Below, piece by piece: positions 43,354 to 51,382 of a stretch of 64,000 nt of DNA. Made by a program: the position numbers and the translations under genes. The notes under the pieces were generated by a model. The model was not told where the DNA came from, did no database searches, and saw only the letters and a program-made list of their open reading frames with translations. Position 1 is the stretch's first letter; each line of letters opens with the position of its first letter. The stretch comes from an uncultured Solirubrobacteraceae bacterium. Lineage in GTDB: Bacteria > Actinomycetota > Thermoleophilia > Solirubrobacterales > Solirubrobacteraceae. The stretch is taken from positions 1 through 64,000 of the forward strand of contig CADCVR010000053.1 of the NCBI GenBank assembly GCA_902806205.1, in the 5' to 3' direction.

Positions 43354-44124
43354 ATGGCTCGAGCCACCCGTGAAGGAACGATCGACCGACGTGACCACCG
43401 GCGCGAACGCATCGCCGCCCTCAGCGGGGCGGTGTTCGTGGCGCTGCTGGTCGTCCACGCAGCCATCCAGTCCAGCGGAATGCCCTCGCTGCAGGACCCG
43501 GCCGACAAGATCGTGGGCTACCTCGCCGACAAGAACCTTGAGATCCAGATCGGCACCTACTTGCAAGGCCTGGCGATGGTGGCGTACGTGTGGTTCCTCG
43601 GCAGCCTCTGGCAACTCCTGCGCCCAGCCGAGGGCGGGCCCGGCCGGCTCTCGGTCACCGCCGTGGCCGCCACCGGAACTTCGCTCGCGCTGGTGGGCAT
43701 CCACATCGCCATCCTCACCGGGCTCTCCCTGCGCGCCGACACAGGCGTCGACCCAGAGGTGGCCTCGGTCCTGTACCTCATCGCTTTCGTCGTGCTCGGC
43801 ATGGCGAGCTTCGCCAACGCCGCGCTCATGGGCGCACTCGGCACGCTCATTCTGCGCACCATGACACTGCCCAGATGGTTGGGGCACTTCGGCGTTGGCT
43901 CGGCCATCCTCTGGCTGTTCGCTGGCGTTGCCGCCACAACCGACAGCGACGTCTGGGGAGCCGCCGGGTTCCTCGCCTTCCTCGTGTGGCTCGCATGGAC
44001 CGCCACCGCCAGCATCGCCGTCGCTCGCCGAGTCGGCAGCGTCCACTCGGCCGCTGCTGACAACGACGATGGACACGCCGGCGTGGCCACCGTGCCAGCA
44101 GGGCGGCCCACAGCGCGCGTATGA
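43354..44124 (+). CDS. Six-helix membrane protein of unknown function
   Basis: The 256-residue protein starts at ATG with AGGAGG upstream. Six hydrophobic helices are visible (about residues 24-44, 68-92, 103-128, 135-166, 172-192, 200-222), with a hydrophilic C-terminal tail. No known family is recognised with confidence. It is divergent from the histidine kinase (163 bases between starts), and its stop overlaps the next ATG, so it heads a three-gene operon likely controlled by the two-component system. Confidence 0.75.
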   Translation: MARATREGTIDRRDHRRERIAALSGAVFVALLVVHAAIQSSGMPSLQDPADKIVGYLADKNLEIQIGTYLQGLAMVAYVWFLGSLWQLLRPAEGGPGRLSVTAVAATGTSLALVGIHIAILTGLSLRADTGVDPEVASVLYLIAFVVLGMASFANAALMGALGTLILRTMTLPRWLGHFGVGSAILWLFAGVAATTDSDVWGAAGFLAFLVWLAWTATASIAVARRVGSVHSAAADNDDGHAGVATVPAGRPTARV

Positions 44125-44387
44125 GGGCAGCTGCCCATGTGAGCACCTCGTCGCCGCTGAGCGGGCCAGCTGGCCGCCGTCTGGCCGGCGCTGCCGACCT
44201 ACTCCCGGCAGAGGCGGTCGGGCGGCTGGCAGCGACGCACGGTGTGCCGCTGCGCCGGCCGGCCGACGGCGCGACTGGTTTCGAGGAGCTCTTCCTCGAC
44301 CTCACTCGACGCCGCGGTACGCGTCAAGAACTTGGCTTCGTCAGACGGCGGCTTGATCTCTGTGACCCTGCAACTCCGCGAATCTGA
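44121..44387 (+). CDS. Small protein, possibly a remnant of an ABC-transporter ATPase tail
   Basis: The 88-residue protein starts with an ATGA overlap to the previous gene. Its middle, EAVGRLAATHGVPLRR then GFEELFLDLT, resembles the last residues of ABC-2-type ATPases, whose C-termini often end in EE-FL-LT. The ATPase core is absent. It may be a truncated remnant or an unrelated small coupled protein. Its TGA overlaps the next ATG. Confidence 0.4.
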   Translation: MRAAAHVSTSSPLSGPAGRRLAGAADLLPAEAVGRLAATHGVPLRRPADGATGFEELFLDLTRRRGTRQELGFVRRRLDLCDPATPRI

Positions 44388-44908
44388 TGCGCTCTTGTGG
44401 AACTAACAGGAAGAGCGTCACCTGGGCAGCCGACACGTGGCGGGTGCCGGCGTGGCTCTGGACCGGTGTTACGGCGATGGCCGTCGCGCTGCTGCACATC
44501 CTGATTGACATGGGCGTGGGGCTATTCGACATGCAGGGCAGGCTCACGGTGGGGGTCGGCTCAGTACTAATCGTGATCGTCCTGATCCACATCTGGTGGG
44601 TGCTGTCCTTTGTTGCCGGCACACATGGCCGGGGCGGCGGCATCCTCAGCGCGGCTATTCTGGCGCTTGGCTGGACGACGATGATGAACGGCTATCCGAT
44701 CGTGTTCTGCCCGCCGACGTGCGTGCCGGGTTCCCCGCTGTCCGACATTGCCCACATCGGCAGCCTCGTTCTCGGGCCGCTCGCTGTGCTAGCTGCGCTT
44801 TGGGCGCTGTTGCGTGGGCGCCCGAAGTTGGGCTGGGTGCTGCCGGTCGGTGCTGTACTGCTGGTCATCGCGATGCTCGCGGCGTTCAGCAGCACGCCGA
44901 TCGACTAG
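44387..44908 (+). CDS. Five-helix membrane protein of unknown function
   Basis: The 173-residue protein starts at an ATG overlapping the previous stop (TGATG). Five hydrophobic helices are visible (about residues 24-47, 54-79, 87-109, 120-142, 148-168). A His-rich pair of helices (LLHILIDMG, VLIHIWWVL) and a Cys-containing loop (VFCPPTCVPG) stand out, but no family is recognised. Last gene of the putative operon beginning at 43354. Confidence 0.65.
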   Translation: MRSCGTNRKSVTWAADTWRVPAWLWTGVTAMAVALLHILIDMGVGLFDMQGRLTVGVGSVLIVIVLIHIWWVLSFVAGTHGRGGGILSAAILALGWTTMMNGYPIVFCPPTCVPGSPLSDIAHIGSLVLGPLAVLAALWALLRGRPKLGWVLPVGAVLLVIAMLAAFSSTPID

Positions 44909-45143
44909 AAGCCCTTGAGGCGCGGCAGATGCGCGCGACCCGCGGCATTGTCGGTTTTCCCGCGCCCGACAGCGGCATGAGCGGACGACGCCGCCTACGG
45001 CTCCAGCGTGTCCGCGATGAGGAGTTCGGATTGCGTGATCGCCGAGACCCGCCGTCTGCACTGAACGACTTCATCGCGCTGTCTACTTGAACTACCCGGT
45101 CCGGACCCAGCCCCGTACAGCGCTCGACCTCGTCTCGCACGGG

Positions 45144-46553
45144 TCACTCGTCATGCGTGGAGATCGCGGGGTCGTCGACCGCTGCGGCGCCGAAGACCTT
45201 GGAGAACCGTGCTGCGGTCATGGTGGCGGGACGGGCGTGGAGGTAGCGCTCGGTCGTCGAGATCCGGAAGTGGCCCATCGCGGCCTTGATCGTCACGAGG
45301 TCCTCGCCGCCTGCGGCCAGCAGGCTGCCGAAGGTGTGTCTCAGGCCGTGCCACGGCAGGACGGGGACGCCGGCGGCCAACTGGGCGCGGCGGTAGCGGC
45401 GGCGTAGGGCGGACTCCTCGACGCGGCCACCGGTCCGTGAGCAGATCACGTACTCGTCGGGGCCGATGAAGTCCGCGCGGCGCGAGAGGCGGTCGAGGCT
45501 AGCCAAGGCGGCGTCGGCGAGTGGCACCTCGCGGGTGCGGCCGGACTTGGTGGAGTCGACGAGCGTGCCGCCGCTGACGGTTCGCCGGACGGTGAGCTTG
45601 GCGGCGGCGAAGTTCACGTCGCGCCAGCGCAGCGCGCGCAGCTCGCCGGCGCGTAGGCCCGTGTAGGCGGCGAGGCGCACCGCCTCGGCGTCTTGGGCGT
45701 CCTCGAGCGCGGCGGCGTTGCGCTCGTGCTCCTGCACGCCGACTGAGCGGGGGTCGCGGTGGAGACCGGCGCCGAGCGTGCGGGCGAGCGCCTCGACCTG
45801 CTCGACGCAGTAATAGTCGCGCGTGGCCGGTGGTGCTTCTCGGCGGCGGTCGGCATCGCGCACCGGGTTCTCAGGCAGCGCGAACGTCGAGGCGCGGCAG
45901 CCGTAGGCGAAGATCGCGTCCATCACGTTGCGTGCCTTGTTCACGGTCCGGGGCCCGGCGCCCGAGGCGGCGACCTTGGAGAGCGCCGCCTCTATTTGTC
46001 GCGTGGTGACCGTGGCCGCAGGCAGGTCGCCGAGTGCGCCCATCACGACGCCGGCCGAGGCGCCGCCGCCGCGCTTGTGCGGGGTACCGGGCTCGGCGAG
46101 CACGTAGCGGCGAGCACGTAGCGGCGAGCACGTAGCGGCGAGCACGTAGCGGCGAGCACGTAGCGGCGAGCACGTAGCGGTGGTCGCGCAGCGTCGACGG
46201 CTTGACGCCCTTGACCGTCGCCAACCACTCAAGCCACGCCTCGGTGACCTCGCGGAACGTCGGCGCGGTGCGGCCCGCACGCCGCTCGATCTCGCGCAGC
46301 TCGAGCTCGACGGTGCGCACCAGCGCCTCCGCGGCCACGTGCGCCGCGCGCGCATCGAGGTGTCCGACCTTGGGGCGTCCTGGACGCTTGGTCCACGCGC
46401 CGTCGGCGGACTGGTCCATCCACGCGGGGCCGACGCGGCGCTTGAGCTTGCGGCGCCCGCGCCCGGCTTGGAGTGGCGCCACGCGACCTCCCAGCACGCG
46501 CCCGCGGCGGCGCCCCGGACTGAGAGGTGGAGGACGGGTGCGGCGTCGGCCAT
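45144..46553 (-). pseudogene. Tyrosine integrase with two mutually compensating frameshifts
   Basis: An ATG at 46553 with GGAGG five bases upstream opens a 469-codon frame. Its start (CWEVAWRHSKPG) and its second half are integrase-like: TGLRAGELRALRW (catalytic Arg), LPWHGLRHTFGSLL (His and Arg), MGHFRISTTERYLH (His and Tyr). Between about 46470 and 46100 this frame is Ser/Arg-rich nonsense, while another frame encodes the expected core-binding domain (TFREVTEAWLEWLATVKG, KPSTLRDHRYVLA). One missing base near 46470 and five extra copies of a 14-bp repeat (70 bases) cancel each other. Product likely inactive. Confidence 0.8.
46094..46180 (+). repeat. 14-bp tandem repeat (6.2 copies) inside the integrase gene
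   Basis: The unit GAGCACGTAGCGGC is repeated six times with period 14. One unit belongs to the ancestral gene (it encodes RYVLA on the minus strand); five extra units add 70 bases. Only copy numbers 1, 4, 7 and so on would keep the original frame across the tract. Confidence 0.9.
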
Positions 46554-46590
46554 GCGCCTCCAACGTACCAGTCAGTTGGCGCGTTGCCAC

Positions 46591-46652
46591 ATTGGGGGAC
46601 ACATTGGGGGACAACCTTTGCGCGCCAACATTGGGGGACAGATCGGGGGACA
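46591..46652 (+). repeat. Right arm-type repeats, four copies of ATTGGGGGACA
   Basis: Copies start at 46591, 46603, 46630 and 46642; the last has one T-to-C change. They form two pairs with 12-base spacing, 82 bases inside attR and upstream of the integrase start. The same 11-mer occurs twice near attL, in the same orientation. Confidence 0.68.
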
Positions 46653-46733
46653 AACGAGGCCTTACGAGCCGCAAATACGTCCTTTCTGGGTCCGCAGAAC
46701 TCCGCATGAATGCTCGGCCTGGCCGCCTTCCCA

Positions 46734-46780
46734 CGGCCTGTCACGCCGGAGGTCGCGGGTTCGAGTCCCGTCGCTCCCGC
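46734..46780 (+). repeat. attR: 47-bp direct repeat of the tRNA-Asp 3' part
   Basis: The segment is identical to 24098-24144. It lacks the 5' half of the tRNA, so it is not a functional tRNA gene. It marks the right end of the integrated element. Confidence 0.92.
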
Positions 46781-47005
46781 TCCCCGGAAGGCCCGCTCCG
46801 GCGGGAGGGAGCTGCGAGACCGGCGGCCTGGCGGCACCGAGTACACGCCGAGTGCCCGCGCCGGCTTCCGCGCCCCTACCGGCCGGCCGGCGAGACGCAC
46901 GGTGATTGCCGTCCGGGTCAAGCTCGCGACGCCGGATGCCGATGGACACCGCGACTACTAGTCAGCCGCCGGGCTCGGACAGCCCCTCTTCGGAGGAGCC
47001 CGTTC

Positions 47006-49597
47006 ATGTCCCGTCTGCGGTTGTCGTCCTGCCGTCTAACCAAGGTCCTTTGCGCCGCAGTGCTCGGCTGTGGCTTTGGGATCGGCGGCTTCGGGCCGGC
47101 CGTCGGATCCGCCGCCGCTGCTTCGACGACCATGGTCGACCTCGGTCAGGCGTCGACCTACGCGGTCTTGAGCGGCGCCTCTGTCGGCAACACGGTCAGC
47201 GCCCTCGGTGCCCCGCACACCACGCTCCGGGGCAACCTCGGTGTGAAGGCCGACGCGCAGCCCACCGGCTTTCCGCCCGGCGTGGTCACCGGCACGGTCG
47301 AAGTCGGCAACACGGCCGCGGCCCAAGCTCACACCGACCTCGTCGCGGCCTACACGGAAGTCGCCGCTCGGACCGGCGGCACGGTGCTCGCCGGCGCGCT
47401 GGCCGGCGCGACCATCCGGCCGGGCCTGCACACCATCGCCGGCGCCGTGTCGAACACCGCAACGGTGACCCTCGACGGTGGGGGCGATCCGAACGCCGTC
47501 TTCGTCTTTCAGGTCGACGGCGCCATGGCGATGGCCGCCGGAAGCCATGTCGTACTGACAAACGGCGCCCGGGCATCGCGGGTCTTCTGGCAGGTCAACG
47601 GTGCCGGCGCCATCGGCGCCAACGCCGATTTCGCGGGAACCCTCATGGCGCTTGACGCGGTCGCGGTGGGCAACGGGAGCCTGGTCAACGGCCGCGCCTT
47701 CGCTCGCAACGGCGCTCTCACGCTCGACGCCAACGAGCTCTACAGCGCCCCGCCCGCGGTCACCATCGCCGATGGGGCGACCGCGATGACGACCGATACG
47801 ACCCCGACGATCAGGGGCACGACCGACGTCGCGGCACCGGCGGTCGTCACCGTGACGGTGAACGGGCAGACCCTGACCGCGACCCCCTCCGACGGCGCAT
47901 GGTCGGTGACCTCGGCGATCCTGGCGAACGGCACCTACCCGGTCGTCGCCTCCGTCCGCGACGGAGCCGGCAACCCGGGAAGCGCCACCCAGCAGCTGAC
48001 CGTCGACACGGTGCTGCCCGTCGTCACCATCGACGGCGGCGCATCGGTGACGACGAACGACCCGACCCCGACGATCGCCGGTACCAGCGACGTCGCGCCA
48101 GGCACGCTCGTCCGGGTGACCGTCGGCTCGCAGACCCTGACCGCACTCGTGCAGTCAGGGGGAACGTGGAACGTCAGGCCGGCCGCGCTGACCGACGGCA
48201 GCCGCACCGTCACCGCCTCCGTCAGCGATCCGGCCGGCAACCGAGGCACCGACAGTCAGGAGTTGTCCGTCGACACCGCCGCACCCGCGGTGACGATCGC
48301 CGGTGGGGCGAACGCGCTGACCAACGATCCGACACCGGAGATCTCCGGCACGGCGGACGTCGCGCCCGGCACCACCGTGACCGTCACTCTCAGCGACGAG
48401 ACGCTGAGAGTGCCCGCCCTGAGCAGCGGGTCGTGGTCCGCGACCGCGGCCGCTCTCTCCGACGGCCCGCATCGCGTCGTCATGTCGGTCTCCGACGCGG
48501 CCGGGAACACCGCCACCTCCACCCAGACGCTCACGGTCGACACGGTGGCACCCGTCGTCACGATCACCGGCGGGGCGACGGCGACGACCAACGACGTCGA
48601 CCCGACCATCGTGGGGACCTCCACCGCTGCGCCCGGCACGACCGTCACGGTCTCGATCGCGGGCCAGACGATGACGACGCTCCTGCAAGCCAACGGCACG
48701 TGGAACGCGACCCCGACCTTCGTCGGTGAGGGCGCGTGGCCGATCGTTGCCTCCGCTCCGGATCCCGCCGGAAACGTGGGCCGCGCCGCGCAGATCCTGA
48801 CCATCCAGATCGACACGGCCGCGCCGCGGACGTCGATCGATTCGGGTGTGTCGGGGACGACGGCGTCTTCTTCGCCGAGCTTCTCCTTCTCCTCCTCGGA
48901 GGCGGGATCGAGCTTCGAGTGCAGGCTCGACGGTCCCGGCACCGAGAAAGGCAGCTACGGATCGTGCTCGTCACCCAGGAGCTACGCGGACTTGGCCGAC
49001 GGCGGCTACACCCTGTCGGTCCGCGCGACCGACCGAGCCGGCAACACCGATCCGACGGGCGCGACCAGAAGCTTCACGGTCGACACCGCTCAGCCCGCCC
49101 CGCCGCCGCCTGCGCCCGCGCCGTCCCCTGAGCCTGCGCCCGCGCCGTCCCCTGAACCTGCGCCCGCGCCGTCTGCGCCCGCGCCCGCGCCGCCCGCACC
49201 CGAGTCCTCCTTGTCGCCCGCGCCCCCGGCCGGGCGAGTCGACGGCACCCCACCAGTCGCCACGCTCACCGGAAGCACACGGCAGAAACTCGGCAAGAGC
49301 GTCCGCGTGGACGTCGCCTGCCCGAGGGAAACCTGTGTCGCGAAGGTCGGCGGTACCGTCCGCGTCTCGAGGATCGGAGCCGCGAAGGCCAGGCTCTTCA
49401 AGCTCACACCGATCACCACCAAGCTCAAGAAGGCGGCCAGGACCACGCTGAGGCCACAGCTCTCCAGGACCGCTCAGACGGCGATCCGGCGGGCGCTCGC
49501 GCGCGGTCGCCGGATCACCGTCAAGCTCACGATCTCGGTCACGGACGCTAGTAAGAACACAAGGACGCTGACGCGATACGTCAAGCTCAAGCGCTGA
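47006..49597 (+). CDS. Ice-binding-like (DUF3494) adhesin with Ig-like repeats
   Basis: The protein is 863 residues from an ATG with GGAGG upstream; the longer open frame crosses attR and is not real. A signal peptide (to about residue 38) precedes a DUF3494 domain (ASTYAVLSGASVGNT, LRGNLGVK, PNAVFVFQVDGAM, FWQVNGAGAIG, GRAFARNGALTLD). Four Ig-like repeats of about 89 residues follow, each ending near LTVDT-x-P, then a fifth related domain, a Pro/Ala/Glu-rich stalk and a basic C-terminal domain. DUF3494 proteins bind ice in cold-adapted microbes, but the fold also serves as a general adhesin. It lies just outside attR. Confidence 0.85.
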   Translation: MSRLRLSSCRLTKVLCAAVLGCGFGIGGFGPAVGSAAAASTTMVDLGQASTYAVLSGASVGNTVSALGAPHTTLRGNLGVKADAQPTGFPPGVVTGTVEVGNTAAAQAHTDLVAAYTEVAARTGGTVLAGALAGATIRPGLHTIAGAVSNTATVTLDGGGDPNAVFVFQVDGAMAMAAGSHVVLTNGARASRVFWQVNGAGAIGANADFAGTLMALDAVAVGNGSLVNGRAFARNGALTLDANELYSAPPAVTIADGATAMTTDTTPTIRGTTDVAAPAVVTVTVNGQTLTATPSDGAWSVTSAILANGTYPVVASVRDGAGNPGSATQQLTVDTVLPVVTIDGGASVTTNDPTPTIAGTSDVAPGTLVRVTVGSQTLTALVQSGGTWNVRPAALTDGSRTVTASVSDPAGNRGTDSQELSVDTAAPAVTIAGGANALTNDPTPEISGTADVAPGTTVTVTLSDETLRVPALSSGSWSATAAALSDGPHRVVMSVSDAAGNTATSTQTLTVDTVAPVVTITGGATATTNDVDPTIVGTSTAAPGTTVTVSIAGQTMTTLLQANGTWNATPTFVGEGAWPIVASAPDPAGNVGRAAQILTIQIDTAAPRTSIDSGVSGTTASSSPSFSFSSSEAGSSFECRLDGPGTEKGSYGSCSSPRSYADLADGGYTLSVRATDRAGNTDPTGATRSFTVDTAQPAPPPPAPAPSPEPAPAPSPEPAPAPSAPAPAPPAPESSLSPAPPAGRVDGTPPVATLTGSTRQKLGKSVRVDVACPRETCVAKVGGTVRVSRIGAAKARLFKLTPITTKLKKAARTTLRPQLSRTAQTAIRRALARGRRITVKLTISVTDASKNTRTLTRYVKLKR

Positions 49598-49675
49598 ATC
49601 ATCCAAGGCGGGCGCGGCACGACCGCGCGCGAACAGAATCCGGCGCGTCGTCTCGACAGAGCCGCGGGAGCGCGC

Positions 49676-49681
49676 TACCGT
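49676..49681 (+). promoter_or_regulatory. -10-like element supporting the TTG start of the Kelch protein
   Basis: TACCGT lies 6 bases before the TTG at 49688. The same hexamer precedes the SGNH hydrolase at 52816 by 7 bases. Confidence 0.35.
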
Positions 49682-49687
49682 GGCTCC

Positions 49688-51259
49688 TTGGTCACGGACA
49701 CCTGCCGATCGCCTGTCCGCTCGAGAGCGCGACGCTGGGCAAGCGTCATGCTCGTCGTCGCGGCAAGCAGCGGACTGGCGGCCGGCGCCGCCGACGCAGC
49801 GACGCCGTGGACGGAGATCGACTGGTTCACGGCCGCGTCGCAACCGTTCGGCAACGCCGAGGCCCAGCGCGCGGTGGTCGGCGGCAAGCTCTTCTCCTTC
49901 GGCGGCTTCGACGCGACGAAGGGCTGCTGCACACCGACCGCACGGGCCTACGCCTTCGACCCGGCGAGCAACGCGTGGACGGCCATCCGCCCGATGCCGG
50001 CGATGAACGGAACCGGGCACGGGGGGGTGACCCACGCCGGTATGACCGCAGACGGGGGCGCGATCTACTTCGCCGGCGGCTACACGTCCGACGCCGGCGG
50101 AACCGGGCAGATCTTCGGCACGAAGGAGGCGTGGCGCTACGACGTGGCGGCCGACACGTACTCCCGGCTTCCGGACCTCCCGGCGGCACGTGCCGCCGGG
50201 CAACTCGAACTGCTCGACGGCAGGTTGCACTTCTTCGGCGGGACGAACCTCACGCGGACCACCGACACGCCGGAGCACTACGTCTTGAGCCTCGCCAACC
50301 TCGCGGCCGGCTGGGTGACCAAGGCGCCGCTGCCCAACGCGCGCAACCACCTGGGCTCGGCGGTGCTCGACGGCAAGGTCTACGCGATCGGCGGCCAGCG
50401 CGGTCACGACGCCGCGCTCGTCACCCAGGCTGCGGTCCACGCGTATGACCCCGCGACCGATACCTGGACGGCCCGCGCCGACCTGCCGCGGGGACTGGGC
50501 CACATCAGCGGCGCGTCGTTCGCGATGGACGGGAACATCGTCGTCCTCGGCGGAGAGACCTCGCACGGCGTCTCGACCGCCGCGACCGAGGCGTACGACC
50601 CCGCGGGCAACGCCTGGCGCGCGTTGACCTCGCTGCCCGCCCCCCGCCACTCCGGCATCGCCGGAGCGATCGGTGGATCGATCTTCTACTCCACCGGCAA
50701 CCACAGCAACCTCACCTGGCGCGGAGTGCCGCGCGCGGCGGCGGTGGGCTTCTCGAAGCTGGTGAACTTCCAGCCGTCGGCGTCGGCGGTCCCGTCGGGG
50801 TATGTGAAGGATTCGGGGTTGGGCTTCGATGCGGGGCGCGGGTTCGGCTGGGTGACCGAGGCGTCGTTGTCCTCGGCGTCGCATACGCCGCTGGACGTGT
50901 CGCCGAACGCGCGCGATCGCGAGGCGCTGACCGACCAGCGCCTGGATACGTTCATCCACATGCAATATCCGGCGTCGGTGTCCAGCACGACGGCGGTCAA
51001 GACGCCGGCGGCGTGGGAGCTCGCGGTGCCCGACGGGTCCTACGCGGTGACGGTGTCGGTCGGCGACGCGACGACGACCGATTCGACGCATCGCATCCGC
51101 GTCGAGGGTGACGTGGCGATCGCCGGGTTCCAGCCGACGACCACGACGCGCTTCATGCAGGCGACGCGGACGGTGACCGTCAGCGACGGGCGCCTGACCG
51201 TGGACGCCAGCGGCGGCACGAACACCAAGCTCGACTACGTCGAGGTGTCGACGCCGTAG
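49688..51259 (+). CDS. Secreted Kelch-repeat protein
   Basis: The 523-residue protein has a basic n-region and hydrophobic signal peptide ending near ADA (residue 37). Kelch beta-propeller repeats follow, seen as LFSFGGFDATKG, YFAGGYTS, LHFFGGTNL, VYAIGGQRG and IVVLGGETS, each about 50 residues. The C-terminal 170 residues form a malectin/carbohydrate-binding-like domain (DGSYAVTVSVGDA, KLDYVEVS). The TTG start gives the full signal peptide and fits the leaderless spacing. Probably an extracellular glycan-interacting protein; ligand unknown. Confidence 0.82.
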   Translation: MVTDTCRSPVRSRARRWASVMLVVAASSGLAAGAADAATPWTEIDWFTAASQPFGNAEAQRAVVGGKLFSFGGFDATKGCCTPTARAYAFDPASNAWTAIRPMPAMNGTGHGGVTHAGMTADGGAIYFAGGYTSDAGGTGQIFGTKEAWRYDVAADTYSRLPDLPAARAAGQLELLDGRLHFFGGTNLTRTTDTPEHYVLSLANLAAGWVTKAPLPNARNHLGSAVLDGKVYAIGGQRGHDAALVTQAAVHAYDPATDTWTARADLPRGLGHISGASFAMDGNIVVLGGETSHGVSTAATEAYDPAGNAWRALTSLPAPRHSGIAGAIGGSIFYSTGNHSNLTWRGVPRAAAVGFSKLVNFQPSASAVPSGYVKDSGLGFDAGRGFGWVTEASLSSASHTPLDVSPNARDREALTDQRLDTFIHMQYPASVSSTTAVKTPAAWELAVPDGSYAVTVSVGDATTTDSTHRIRVEGDVAIAGFQPTTTTRFMQATRTVTVSDGRLTVDASGGTNTKLDYVEVSTP

Positions 51260-51382
51260 CCGCCGCCCCGCGGCGGGTGGCCGGGGGGAGAAGCGGCGCC
51301 ACCCGAGCCACTCCGGCTCGCCCCCGAGGACGCGGCGTGCAGTCGAGGTGGCCGCAGAGAGCCCGTCGTTCGTCGCGCGGCG

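Noticed and set aside
46094-46180. CRISPR-like array
   Set aside because: The 14-bp units are directly adjacent with no spacers and lie inside a coding sequence.
46591-46652. Small CRISPR or iteron origin from the GGGGGACA repeats
   Set aside because: Copies are too short and closely spaced for CRISPR, no cas or replication gene is nearby, and the matching copies at the other end of the element favour recombination arm sites.
46734-46780. Second tRNA-Asp gene
   Set aside because: Only the 3' part is present; the D arm and 5' acceptor strand are missing, as expected of an att site.
46202-47005. Upstream extension of the DUF3494 protein through attR and the integrase start
   Set aside because: The extension is antisense to the integrase and crosses the attachment site; a good ribosome site precedes ATG 47006.
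48971-51091. 706-codon minus-strand open frame opposite the adhesin and Kelch genes
   Set aside because: The plus-strand genes have signal peptides and clear repeat domains; the minus frame has none.
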